Assembly (NCBI GenBank): GCA_930367215.1
Contig: OV884057.1
Location: 252,242,830 to 252,306,829 of the forward strand
Length of the DNA stretch: 64,000 nucleotides
Direction of reading: 5' to 3'
Source of the DNA: Pollenia angustigena
Taxonomy: Eukaryota > Arthropoda > Insecta > Diptera > Polleniidae
The notes below the pieces were generated by a model, which worked only from the letters and a program-made list of their open reading frames with translations, was not told the origin of the DNA and searched no databases. The translations under genes and the position numbers were made by a program. Below, piece after piece: positions 33,690 through 44,956 of the stretch; position 1 is the first letter of the stretch; every line of letters begins with the position of its first letter.

Positions 33690-34030
33690 AATAAACAAAG
33701 TTATCGATCAAATGAATTTATGATAAGTTTTATTTTAGGAAACTTGGTAATCGATAATACTTCTTAAGAAAAATTCAAATATCATAAATTCATAATTCTG
33801 TTTTCGAAAACTTTTCTAAGAAAACATTGTTTAATCAATAATTTTTCGTAAGAAGTCATATTGATAAACTAATGATTGAATGATTTTTGAGCAAAACGTT
33901 TATTTTTAGAAATCATCAATAAATTATCTTTTTGCCAGAAATATTAATATTTAATATACTCTTAAGAACCATTTAGTTATCGGTAATTTTTAAAAAAATA
34001 TTTTTTCGGAACAGTTAAGTTATCGATAAC
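33690..34030. repeat. degenerate ATCGATAA-type repeat array, left copy
   Basis: Short degenerate units mixing TTATCGAT/ATCGATAA with AGAAAA-TT words repeat irregularly. The same texture recurs, inverted, at 38640-38810 and 39462-39850. It joins the GGGCA...CCAGTGGTGCT segment that is also inverted at 38.6 kb, so the arrays and that segment form one diverged inverted repeat. Confidence 0.5.
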
Positions 34031-34033
34031 ACT

Positions 34034-34104
34034 GTGCAAGAAATTGAAACAAGTTGGGCAGTTGGCGTTTTTGCCTAATTCGGGTACGATAAATCCAGTG
34101 GTGC
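34034..34104. repeat. inverted-repeat segment paired with 38575-38632
   Basis: AACAAG(T/C)TGGGCA, TATTCGGGTACG or a close variant, and AATCCAGTGGTGCTA are shared with the complement of 38575-38632. The right partner continues uninterrupted as TAGCCGTTTTTT. Here a MITE interrupts it at the TA. Confidence 0.7.
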
Positions 34105-34106
34105 TA

Positions 34107-34803
34107 CACTGATAGAAAACTGCATCTTCATATTGATGATGCCCTAACATCAGAATTGTGACCTCAAAGTTACTACAAATGGCATCAATAATGCAAAAAG
34201 TAACATCAATCCAATGACTAACGTCTTCGTACAATTTTGTAATTTTTTATGTGTCATCTATTTTATGACTATAATGACATCAATTTGATGCCACATTTTC
34301 ACATTTTCATGATTACAATGTATTATAAGAAGCAAAAATTCCTATATTCTATTTTTTAATTTATTTAGTAAAATACATCAAATTTTTTCAGTAGAATGAT
34401 TATGAAAACCACATGGGGCATGGTGCTGGTGTCTTATTATTAAGATTTCTGCTGTAAACAAAGGTCGTAGTTCAACAATCGTGAAACAAACATATGTAAC
34501 GGGTAAGTAAATAATATTAATATCTCACTTTGTCTTAAGTCAATTCCAATGACTTTGACTTAATGACAAACCGTCATTAAATTGATGCTAATGTGTCCTT
34601 TCTCCGATATTACTGCGTCATCGCACTGAGGACATGTTCGTCCTTTCTGTGATTCCGATGTATCGCCCCAATGATGACATAATTTAATTTTGACCCTGAT
34701 GACACTTTGGCCAAGTTATGTTAAGGTTGACATCACCATGATGAAAAGTGCCATGGGGTCAAAAACGAGCGACATCAGCGTTATGTCGCCTTTTCTATCG
34801 GTG
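34107..34803. mobile_element. 697-bp MITE with TA duplication and surviving empty site
   Basis: Ends CACTGATAGAAAA and, complemented, CACCGATAGAAAA; TA lies on each side. The paralogous sequence at 38.57 kb (complement) reads GGTGC-TA-GCCG without the element, while this locus reads GGTGC-TA-element-TA-GCTG. The TA duplication is thus directly supported. The interior is rich in ATGATGAC/GACATCA words. A Tc1/mariner-type enzyme is the likely mobiliser. No ORF of its own. Confidence 0.85.
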
Positions 34804-34980
34804 TAGCTGTTTTTTTTTAGGTAAGCTGTAGTTTTCGAGATTTATCGTTTTTTTGAAAATGGATTAGGTTGCACAACATACATATGTCCGCGTAACTCAA
34901 AAATGCTTTAGCTTGTTGAACATACTAAAAATATCGAAATTCCGCAATAAAATTTCCTTTATTTTTTAAAAATTCATCGA

Positions 34981-36015
34981 GGGAGTTTACACGGTGTCTA
35001 TTCAGACATGTCGAACAAACACGTTTGTTTTGTTTGTAGGCGATCGGGGTAGAGAAGAAAGAGGGGTTGCCAAACAAACATGAAATGAGTTTTTATGTTT
35101 ATAAGAATTTTCATGTTTTCAATTTGTATGTATATCAGAGAACGGCTGTGTGCAATTGCAAAAAAATCGCATTAAATGAACAGCAACAAATACACTCGCT
35201 TGCGGTCATACAATCAAACTTGCGCAACCGCAAACATTCGCTGCTGGTTTGCAGTCATTTAAACAATGCACATCGTGCTTTGTTATTTATTCCATCGTTT
35301 AGCTTCGTTTGTCAATTAAGAGGTTTGTGTGTTTGGTCCGACAATGATTGTTTTGGCAAAGAAAAAGAAATACAAACAAAAAGCCAGAAATCAAGCAATT
35401 AGTACTCATGAAGGCATTCAGCAGTTACTATGTAGTACAAGAAAAAAAAAAAAATAAAAATTAAACTAAACGCACATATGTAGGTACAAACAATTTCCAT
35501 AGAAACAGAAGGCTTTTTTTCATCTTAAAAAGTACAGTAGTTCTGTATGTACAATGTATTCTTGTTATTGTTGCTAATTTTAACAAAGCGTCTCATCGAG
35601 TGGTTTATTGTTGTTATTGTTGTTAATGTTAACAAAGCGTCTCATCAAGTGGACAATGACTACTTGAATGCAGAAGTATAAGAATGTGTTCCTTTTGAAT
35701 TTACACAGTTGTGTTATATTGCGTGCGCAACTAAAATGCAAATAAAGCAATAAAAAACGAATCCATGCAAAAATCAAATGTGTACGAAACGATGCAAAAA
35801 TTATCAACGTTGAACTTTGTTTTGCAAGCAAAGAGTGAATGTAAATTTGAGCGTATGAATAAATCAAGAAAAATAGTGATTTTGCAGTTCTCTGATGTAT
35901 ATTAGACTTGAAAACAGATATGTTTGGAAAGACATCGTGAAAATAATTTTTGGAAGCATGTTCAAAAGAGAATGTCAAAAATAGACATGTCTGAAAAGAC
36001 TCCGTGTAAACTCCC
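34981..36015. mobile_element. MITE with GGGAGTTTACACGG ends (host of a nested hAT MITE)
   Basis: Left end GGGAGTTTACACGGTGTC and right end, complemented, GGGAGTTTACACGGAGTC. Both continue into TTCAGACATGTC, giving ~33-bp termini. Removing the nested 759-bp element and its extra 8-bp duplication leaves about 270 bp. Target duplication unclear. Confidence 0.75.
35136..35894 (+). mobile_element. hAT-type MITE 'CAGAGAAC', copy 1, nested
   Basis: Starts CAGAGAACGGCTG and ends, complemented, CAGAGAACTGCAAAATC. ATGTATAT is repeated exactly on each side (35128-35135 and 35895-35902), an 8-bp duplication typical of hAT. It shares its ends and most of its body with 61896-62921. Within it an AACAAAGCGTCTCATC segment is tandemly doubled (about 58-bp step). 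The 111- and 132-codon ORFs inside have no domain and lie on opposite strands, so I do not call them genes. Confidence 0.85.
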
Positions 36016-36680
36016 TCATAAAAAATTAGAAAATGCAGCTAGGCTTCTAAGACGTATAAAAAACGAAATTATAAACAAAACAAAAAAATAATTGGTTAAA
36101 ATCTGTTCACAACTTTTGATTTTATTCACAAAAGACGAAAAATGTTAATTAAATCTAAGAATTTCATAAAACGGACAATTTGTATGGGGTGGATATAAAG
36201 GGAAAGTATGATATGCGAAAATGTTAAGGACGAAAACCCAATGGAGGTCCGTCATACATTTTATCCCCCTAGGAGTGACTCCTAGGCAGTTGTGGAACAT
36301 TCTCTTCAATATATATGAAGAATCTAATTTATATGGAGCTTTTCGTAGGACTTTTCTTTAATTATTAAATTCTTTATTCAACATAATGTTTATATAAAGA
36401 ATGTGACAAGACAGAAAATGTGTATTCAATGACATTTTGACGTTAAATTTTTTAAATGCGATTTTTGTGCCATTTACAAAACAAAAGAACAAATTTTATG
36501 AATTTATGCTATTTCAAAGAAATATTCATACAGCATTAACACACTTTCACTTTGCGGGAGTAATTTTGGACCGATTAAAAAACTTTTAGAATTAAGAAAT
36601 AAAGTCATAAATTTGTACATCTTTTTATTTTTTGTGCGGACAAACCCGCATTAATCGGACTTGTTAAAAACTTAAGTGAC
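36016..36680. other. no recognisable feature
   Basis: AT-rich spacer. A short palindrome CCTAGGAGTGACTCCTAGG lies near 36270-36288. No ORF or repeat partner seen. Confidence 0.45.
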
Positions 36681-38450
36681 ATATCGAAGGCTTATATTCA
36701 ATACCCGCCATACACCAATTATTGGAAAATGACTTTTTGATGGCAAATTGTTCACTGATGCCAGCTTTATCTCTGACAAAAATTTCAGAAAAAAAATTAA
36801 TATAAGTTCTTTTTTTTTAAATATTTGTGATACCGCTATCAACCGCACGATTTTTTTTAATGCAATACCCGCCATACGCCACACATTGGTTGAAGTTCAT
36901 AGAACGAGCGGCAAAAAATAGAAGAAGTTGTTGAAGGATAATGAAACTTGACACATAGGCATTTGTTTGAATCAAGAAAAATATGGAAAAATCAAAATGA
37001 ATCGCCCACTTTTACGCCCACCTCCCATACAAAGTGAAAATTAAATTTTGACCTATGGCATTGTTTTTTGGCACATAGCATTTTGAAACACTCATAATCA
37101 TTTGTGTGAAATTTGATTTATGCCTTGATTTCTAATACATCAACTCAATTTCCACAAAAAATTATTATAATTGTAAAATGGGCTCCTGAAAATATATACC
37201 TGATCACGCCCACCTCCCATAGAAAAAACAAATAGAAAAAACATGAATACGTAATTCAAGCATAGTCTTTTAATAATTTTGTAACATCATTATCGGGTTG
37301 CAGAACAGTTAAATTATATGCATTTGCATACTGCTCAGTTAAGGAGCATATAGACGACATGTTGTTGTCATCTGACATGTCAAATTTCCCACTGCAAAAC
37401 ACATACATGTCGTGTGTTACCTTTTTAACTTTGCTTCTGTAAAAGTCAGACGCAAAGTCATCTGACAAAGTTTTAATTAGAGCGTGCTCTATTTTCTTCT
37501 GACAAACCATCTGACATCAGAAATCTATGCCGGGAAGAAACTGACGGCGTCAACTATTGACGGAATCATTAGCCGGCTGAAGTTAATATTTTACAATACC
37601 AAGATATGTATGCTCATCTCACCATTGAATAGAATTTATGTAAATATATACATAAAAACCGTTTAATTATAAAATTATAAATTGGTATCTTTAAAATAAA
37701 AGAAAAAATGTTAAGATGGCTAAATTATTTTACGGCGCAAATAAATATTTTCGTGGCGGCAGCAAGCTATTTTGAAACCGAGAACTACTTTGGTTTCTGC
37801 AATAACAATGCGAAAAAAAACAGAGACAATGTCAGAAGCAAATTACATGTACGTTTGTGACCGAATATTATAAACCTTATGTAAAACAGCAATTTTGACA
37901 GACATGAACAATTACATGTGACTTGAAAATTTGACATGTTAGATGACAAATACATGTCGTGTACGGTCGCCTTTACCAATCCAGCCTAGTAAATGGAAAC
38001 ATCTTCAAGATTTGAAGCCACCAGAATATCATTACTTTTATGATAATTTAGTTCAGATGGAGTCAAAGTAATAAGGAGCAATGTGACAATGTCCAATTTA
38101 AATTACCTTTTTTAATTATGTTTATTTTTTGTTATTGTTTTGTTATTGAATTCTTTTATGTTAGAAAAACGTTAAACAAATGCTTAATTTTTATTACTGT
38201 GCAATTACCGTTATACGCCATAAAAATATTTGAAGATTTCATTTGCAATACCCGACATCAACCATATCGCTACGAATAGAGTTAAAAGTTCTACTTTTTT
38301 TATAAGGGTGACTTAGTAGTCATATTTAAAAAATATTATAGAAGAAAGATTAATTCATACCTTAAGAATTTTCGAAAGAAACAGTTTTTTCTCTCTCCTG
38401 AAAAATTGTATTTTGGCGGATGGCGGGTATTGAATATAAGCCGTCGATAT
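36681..38450. mobile_element. unclassified 1.75-kb terminal-inverted-repeat element
   Basis: Both ends read, from outside inward, ATATCGA(A/C)GGCTTATATTC followed by AATACCCGCCAT: about 31 of 32 bases match before divergence. GCAATACCCGCCATACGCC recurs inside at about 36861, and weaker AATACCCG / TATACGCC words occur near 38207 and 38249, so the termini carry subterminal repeats. The body also has two opposing AT-rich blocks with ACATGTCGTGT words (37405 and 37950). No transposase motif is recognisable. No target duplication could be fixed because the flanks are themselves palindromic. Confidence 0.65.
37256..37510 (-). CDS. 84-codon ORF of unknown function inside the TIR element
   Basis: The longest open frame in this element. 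It has an acidic, Ser/Asp-rich middle (GKFDMSDDNNMSS) and no membrane segment, finger or catalytic motif that I recognise. It could be a relic of a host gene exon captured by the element, or chance. No splice sites clearly extend it. Confidence 0.2.
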   Translation of the reverse strand: MVCQKKIEHALIKTLSDDFASDFYRSKVKKVTHDMYVFCSGKFDMSDDNNMSSICSLTEQYANAYNLTVLQPDNDVTKLLKDYA

Positions 38451-38574
38451 TCTAGTTGCATTTTCCAATTTTGTATGAATTTTTAGAAAACAAAAATTGC
38501 GAAATTTGGATAAAAAAATTATTTGAAAAAAAAATCATGTTTCTAAAACGACTACGCATATTAAAAAACGGCTA

Positions 38575-38632
38575 GCACCACTGGATTCAGCGTACCCGAA
38601 TAAGGCTAAATCTCTAGGTGCCCAGCTTGTTT
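38575..38632. repeat. inverted-repeat segment paired with 34034-34104 (empty MITE site)
   Basis: The complement carries AACAAGCTGGGCA, TATTCGGGTACG and CCAGTGGTGCTAGCCG. It serves as the unoccupied version of the 34107 MITE insertion site. Confidence 0.7.
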
Positions 38633-38639
38633 TTATTCT

Positions 38640-39850
38640 CTTACAAAAAGTCTTTTATTGAACTATCTTATCAATGATTTTCTAAAAAGTCTGTTATCTC
38701 CAATTTTCTGTTATCGATCTTATCAAAAAAAAAAACTTATACATATATACCCTTTTCCATCTGTGGTGAAGGGTATAATTATGTTATCACTAATTTGTCT
38801 TTTAAAGAATACTGTGGTGCGATTCACTAACTTTTAACGATCCGACAATCGTAATATTTGTCGACATTTATATTCGCTTGCAGTAACGATAGTGTGATTC
38901 TGTAATTTTTTTTAACGATAGTACACAGCCGTTTTTTTTAATATCTCTGTCTACAAAATGTTAAAAAAAAAACGAAAAGCACAAAAGAGAATAAAATAAA
39001 AACATATGAAATTGTTCTTAACCCCCCTTGTTACACATATTTTTTCATTTAAAATGCACTGAAAAAGGTCTGGCCAGACTCATAAGTAAGACGAAGGGTT
39101 AATTTGTGGTTTTATATTTTTTTTTTGTGAATTTTACATTTAGAATTTTATTTTTGTTCTTAATTTGCTTTCTTTTTGCAAATTTTAAATTTATTATTTT
39201 GTTTTTGTTCATACATATACATATGAATATATCTTTGTATGTATGTAAGCTATTTTAAACATAAAAAACATTTTATCGATAAAATAAACACAAACTAAAT
39301 TATTGTCGCTAAGATAACGACAAAAAAATTGCTTAAAGTAACAGCTGACTTTAAACGACAGCGAATATCGTTAAAAATTTTACAGAATAGCATATTCGAT
39401 AAATTTTCGTTATACTTATTTTAACGATTCGATTATCGTTATAAAAGTAAGTGAATCGCACTACTGTTATCGATAAATTTTCTCTAGAAAAATTCAATTG
39501 TCGGTAATTTTTTCATAGAAAAATTTATAAATCGATATCGATAGAAAAATTAGTTTATTGATTTTTCCTTTCTAGAATTTTTTATGAAAAATTAAGTAAA
39601 CTTTAATTTTCTCTATAAAAATTTATTTGAAGTGAGTTTTTCTCCACAAAAATAAGATTATCGATTAATTTTCTCCAGCAAAATTGAATTGAAGTAACGA
39701 TAATTTTTCTTTGAAAATGTTTAAAAGATTTTCTTAGCGATAAAATTCTTATAAAAAAGTTATGTTATCGATAAATAACTCTTTGGCAAATATCTGTGTT
39801 ATTGATAATTTTTTTAAGGCAAAGTTTAGATAGAAAAATTGAAAAGTCGA
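38640..39850. repeat. degenerate ATCGATAA-type repeat array, right copy, interrupted by a MITE
   Basis: Irregular units of roughly 40-50 bases combine TTATCGATAA words with TCTC(T/C)AGAAAAATT and AATTTTTCTA words. They are dense at 39462-39850 and sparser at 38640-38810. The MITE at 38816 splits the array. Confidence 0.5.
38816..39461. mobile_element. 646-bp MITE with GTGCGATTCACT ends and TACTGT duplication
   Basis: Left end GGTGCGATTCACTAACTTTT and right end, complemented, GTGCGATTCACTTACTTTTA. TACTGT lies at 38810-38815 and 39462-39467. Sub-terminal ACGATAATCG-like palindromes are present. No ORF. A 6-bp duplication with one ambiguous base does not decide the superfamily. Confidence 0.65.
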
Positions 39851-40847
39851 TATCCAACTTAACGAATATCCAGTAACAGCAAAAACAACAGCAGCAACAA
39901 TAACAAAAAAAAACCAAGAACATTAATAAATACTTTTAACCCCGCACATTATTAACAACATATTTGTCAGTCATTGGTGTTTGAGTTTGTCTTGTTTTTT
40001 TTTAACAAAAAGGGGTCCTCATCCACCTCCTCTCACTCCTTTTAAATCAACAATTAGAGCGAAAGTCCTTTTTGCCTGTAGTTTTCCTGTATTAAGCATA
40101 TAGACAAGACCATAATGAGGTTCTTAATTATGCTGTTTCGGATGCTGCTGCTGACGATGATTATAGGTTATATACGTACGAACAAACTGGTACATAACAT
40201 ATTAAGCATTGTCAATTGTATTTATGATGCCCTGGGGTAACATCTTTTATTTTGTCAGATGGCTGGTTGGTTGGTTGGGAGGATGGAAGCAGTAGTATAG
40301 GCCCTTCATGGTTACCGTTGATATTGTTGTTCTTTGTGTTGTTTATTTCTTTGTTTTTTTTTTGTACTCACTAAATTATTGTTGTTGTCAAAAGAGTGTC
40401 GGCCAATATATACAACACAATTTGAAAAAAAAAAATTGTGATAAACGTTTGTAATTATTATGCAAGACTCTAAAATGTTTGAGTTGTTGAAAATTCGTAA
40501 TAAAAAAAAAGCATTAGCAGCAGTATTATAAACAGAAACGGACAAACATTGACATGTTTATTCGACAAATTTTGAATCATATTATGGTTACTGTAGCCAT
40601 GAATTATCACTGGTAATAATATTATGAATAAATTATTCCTCTACCAAGAAGCTAAAACTATATAAAGGTTGCCTTCGAGTATGTTATGGTTAATAAAAAC
40701 AATAATTTTTTTACTAATAATAATGTTATAGTATAAAATTAATTATAATATTACCTCTTTTCCAGAAGTACCATGTAATAGTTGAAAAACAATAATACTG
40801 TTATGAGTGGTAAACAAATTATTGTTATTATTGGCAGCTTAAATCAG
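39851..40847. other. no gene seen; simple-sequence patches
   Basis: Contains AACAACAGCAGCAAC and GGTTGGTTGG patches and AT-rich sequence. Nothing coding recognised. Confidence 0.5.
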
Positions 40848-40849
40848 TC

Positions 40850-41060
40850 CAGGAAACTATAGAGTACCAGTACCGAACGCAATTGCTTGGTTTGAAGTGA
40901 GCGAGAGAAGTGAATACCCTTTATTGGGAAGATTTGTCTTATCCGCCTTATAATCCAGACATTGCTATGTCCGTCCACCACTTGTTTCGATCGATGTAGA
41001 ATGCTCTCACTAGAACACATTTCTCGTTTTGACAGGGCTTGATTTGTTTTTGGCCTAAGC
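40850..41060 (+). pseudogene. mariner (DD34D-type) transposase C-terminal fragment
   Basis: The plus frame starting near 40928 reads EDLSYPPYNPDIAMSVHHLF, then RSM, a stop, and NALTRTHFS. In mariner enzymes this is the block 'L-x-H-P-P-Y-S-P-D-L-A-P-S-D-Y-H-L-F' containing the third catalytic Asp. Pro-to-Met and Asp-to-Val changes, plus stops, show decay. It is a different mariner lineage from the VNKQN relics elsewhere in the window. Confidence 0.8.
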
Positions 41061-41578
41061 AAAATGAACAGTTTTTGTGGTGCAGAGTATATATTGGTTA
41101 AGAAAAAATCAAAACTTTGCATGAAAATTTAAATCCAAGAAAACTAGAATTTTACAAAAATAGAAAAACAAAGTTTGTTGAAAAAAATGGCTTGGTCGTT
41201 AATACTAAAATTATAAAAGCCTTAATCCAAAAAATGTGTTAAAGTTGTTAAATTATAAAAAAATATTCATAAATCAGTAAAACTCGCTAAAATAAAGAAC
41301 TAAACTTTTGCAAATGCACAGTGTCTTAGTTTTTTTTTTAGAATAAATAAATTCTAAAAGGAAAATCTTATGAATTTTTTTTAAATACCGTTTTCAACAA
41401 TTAGTATTGTGGTTATTTTTTTGAACTATTTATGGTTTTTAATCCATAATTTTTTAATATTTTTAATTAGGCTTAAGTTCATGAAATTTAATTTTTCATT
41501 AAATTATTTTTATGAAGAAAGGAAGTTTACAACATGAAAATTAATTAAAATTGTTATTGATAATCTTTCATTCTTGAC

Positions 41579-41665
41579 CGTGGCCGGGGCTCGAACCCTG
41601 GGCGACAGGTTACCATGACATGTTTCGATCGCAACCACTCGATCTCTTCAGATGGATTTTCCGTC
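41579..41665 (-). repeat. tRNA-like SINE head (relic)
   Basis: The complement contains a D-arm-like GATCGAGTGGTTGCGATC and, 40 bases on, GGTTCGAGCCCC, a good pol III B box. No matching acceptor stem or CCA context exists, and there is no clear poly(A), so this is not an ordinary tRNA gene. Confidence 0.4.
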
Positions 41666-41930
41666 TTACACACGCAGCCATCGACGACTGCTGACGTCAA
41701 TAGTCAAACATCAATCCTTTAACCAAATTGTATTTTAACCTTTGGTCGATCGAAATTTGCTTTTCTGAATGATTATCCATTTAAATTGATTTTACATGTT
41801 TTTTCCTAGCTTTAATTTTAGAGTGTTCAAAAAAATTTTAAGCCATTTTTTGCCAATTAATACTTACTTAGAAACATATAAATGTTAGTGTTAGAAATGT
41901 ATCAACATTTTTTAATTTATATATTTCAAA

Positions 41931-42068
41931 TCCCCGGTAGGCTAGCTGGTAGTTAGCAAGTCTATCAGCGCCGGGGTTGCGGGTTCGATTCCCGCCAGAG
42001 ACTCTGGCTTCCTGCAGACAAGCGAACAGCTTCGCGGGAGTAGCTTATTGAATTAAAAAAAAAAAAAG
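41931..42068 (+). repeat. tRNA-derived SINE
   Basis: An A-box-like TAGGCTAGCTGGTAG and a perfect B box GGTTCGATTCC at 41982-41992 lie about 30 bases apart. The T-arm GCGGG-TTCGATT-CCCGC pairs fully, and so does the D-arm GCTA/TAGC. The anticodon arm and acceptor do not fold. About 60 bases of unrelated body follow and end in a 14-base A tract. This is the usual build of a short pol III SINE. Target duplication not found. Confidence 0.65.
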
Positions 42069-44276
42069 GAATTATGGATGTAACGATACCCATACCAAGT
42101 CTGAAGTATTGCTGATATATCGTTATCGGTAATTTTTTTACTGTCAATACGACGAAACTTTTTTCATAGTATTTTTGAACAAACTTTTTAATTTCCAATG
42201 CTTTTTTTTGCATCATAATTAAGAAAAATAACACACTTAAAAGCAGATCATAGATTTAAACAGAATGATTAAATTGTTTCTTTAAATTCTTGGCCGTTTT
42301 GGTTTTGTAACATATAAGCGAAATGTTCTCTTTTTGCTTAATCCTGTATGAACTTTTTAAGAGTTTTCTGCTTATAGGCCAATTAAACTATACAAGCAGC
42401 TTGATAACAATAAGAAATTCGTATAAGTATAAGTATTTAAAGTTAATGTAATTAAATATGTTACATTATCGGTTTGTGTAGTTTATTTGTCATTTTATAT
42501 TTATTACTATTTGTGAGAATTAAAATCATTTTGCAGAAAATTTTGAGTTACTTCGAAAAGCCTTAATTATCTGACGCTATGCCGCTAGTGAAATGTCCTC
42601 AAACTATATTAGAAAATATAATAAATTAATCAACCGAGAAAAATACAATTAAGAGTACCAAAAATTTCCGACTAACTTAGTATTAGCACTGAATAAAAGA
42701 TTTAAGAGTTGAGAAAATAAGGAAGCCTTTTGTTTCTTAACAATTTTTGACCTTCGATACAAAGCTCGAATATTTCAAAGACAATCGACTTCCATCGCAC
42801 CGAAATAAATTAGTATTCATCTTCATAACATTAATCTGAAAGCGTTAAAGATGTGTAGGGGTTACATTGTAAAAGTCTACGAGAACTGGCCTCTGAATCG
42901 TTAGTGAAAAAATTATAAGAGAATCCGAGAAGAATAAGCCTCTTTCTAGGCTAATCTGTGGTTCTTCTATAAAAGAAGTAGACAGTTACGAATGATAGAT
43001 ATTTCTAGAACAGCAGATCCACTTGTTTACTCAAACACTGACTTTTAATACCCAAATTTAATGAAAATGCCGCAGAAAGATGAGAGTTTTTATACGAATT
43101 CTGTCGCATCTAAAAGACCCTTTCACTGGTTCAAACGGATTTGTGAAATTGTCCATCTCCGCAAAAGTTAAGAATGCTTTGTTTTTTTTAGACATAAGTC
43201 TTTTAAATATCGATCTTAAGTATTTATAACCTCTTGCACTTTAATTCTGTATAATATTTGTAAAATTCACCATGCGTTTTAGTAACAGTATCGTATCCGC
43301 AAAAAGACGTAACGGTACGTCCCTTATAATAATTTCCTTTCAACTTAAATATTTCTCAATATTTATTTGTGGTTTCTGGTTGTTTTCCTTACAAAGTCAT
43401 AAATATTTTACCGGACAAATTTATATTTTAATTGATTAATTCATTATTTATTGCTAAGAATTGGCCATAAATGGCAAAATGAGAGCAAAAGGGAAAATAA
43501 TTCATGATTTTAAAAATACAAAATACTATTCCGACCAAAAGCACTTTCAAATGGATGTGCGGTCGAGACATTTAAGACAGAATGGCTCCAAAGCAAATGA
43601 TTTTTAAATTGAAATGTTTATGGCTACGAGGAAGTTTTGCTTCCCCTAGAAGAACTTAAAAAAAAAAAAAACAGAATACAAAAAATAAGTTTTCCAACAA
43701 CAGAAAATACTTAGTTCTTACTTAACAACTTGTGTTAAACAGTGAAATTTCTACTTCAACAATTACAAAAAACAAATTTTTTACCATTTTTTTCTCTTGA
43801 AATCAATACTAAAGACTTCTTTCAATGATCAACATCCGTTTCACTTTTCATTAAATGACAGATGAGATTTTTCTCTTTTTATTTGAGTGTTATTTAAAAT
43901 TTTGTGTTTTTAAACATTTTTATTTTCGTCCTTTTTTTATTTTTGTACTTTCTAAAAAAGTTTACAATTTACAACATAAAATAGTAAGAAGAAGAACAAC
44001 AACAACAATGATTTTTATGCCTCTAAGTGGCGAAAATGTCGAAAAGTTCTATTTGATTTATGGTTTAAAGTGCATTAAATAAGTTTCATTTCATCACATT
44101 ACAACAAGATTTGGAATAACTTTTGCTTGTCGAAGAGTAAGTGAGGAAATGTTTAAATAAATGGAAGGAATTTTTCTACAATGATTTGTACAAGTGTTGA
44201 AATTTTTTTAAAAGACAGTTAGGGGCAGATCTATCAAATCGAAGATAAATTTTTTGACAAAAATTACTTTTTATAA
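42069..44276. other. no recognisable feature
   Basis: AT-rich sequence without domains, termini or repeat partners that I could find. A GAAGAAGAACAACAACAACAA patch lies near 43988. Confidence 0.5.
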
Positions 44277-44650
44277 CCACACCACAATAGTGGAGAGGGT
44301 ATTATGCATTTGTGCTGATGTGTGTAACGCCTTAAAATAGTATACCGATCTACTCAGAATCACTTTCTGAGTCGAACTAACGATGTCCGTCCGGCTGGCA
44401 GGCTGTCCATGTTACCTTGTGCCCAAGAACATAGATTTTATTGGCACAAGGACCAAGCCTATTGAAAATGGGCCAAATCGTAGGACCACGAGGGAAGATA
44501 GGGGAAATTTCTTCCTCTCAGAAACTATCAAACCGATTTTAATGAAATTTAAAACATAGATAGAACCATATCTATATGGACACAAAATGTATACATTTTT
44601 AAAAAAAATCGGACCACGAGGGGAGATAGGGGCAATTTCTGCCTCTCAAA
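44277..44650 (+). repeat. dispersed repeat, copy 2
   Basis: It shares the ATGTCCGTCCG / CTTGTG / GACCAAGCCTATTGAAAA order with the copy on the minus strand at 4.4-4.6 kb. It adds GGACCACGAGG(G)GAGATAGGGG twice. The second half is inverted again at 45885-46012. Confidence 0.6.
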
Positions 44651-44956
44651 CATAACAATTGTGATTTTATTGAACAATTGGCTGCCAATTGAAACAGTAG
44701 AACTGCAAAGAATTCTGATGATGGGAATGTGGTTGTTCTCGAAACATGAAAATTCGATCTGAATACATTACGGTGTTCGGTCAAGAATAAAAATTTTTAA
44801 ATGTTAAATTCTTTCCTTGATTAAAATAATTTAATAAAAATTTAATTTGAGGAACTTAATTTAAAAATATTAAATATTTCATAAAGCACTTATGGTAAGA
44901 AAAAGTATATTTTGTAGCGAAAGTAAATTTTTTTAATAAAATTAATAACCTTTTGT

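Noticed and set aside
35067..35978. 111- and 132-codon ORFs on opposite strands
   Set aside because: Both fall in the CAGAGAAC hAT MITE. The homologous copy at 61.9 kb does not keep the frames.
41931..42005. A real tRNA gene
   Set aside because: Good A and B boxes and T-arm, but no acceptor or anticodon stem; the poly(A) tail points to a SINE.
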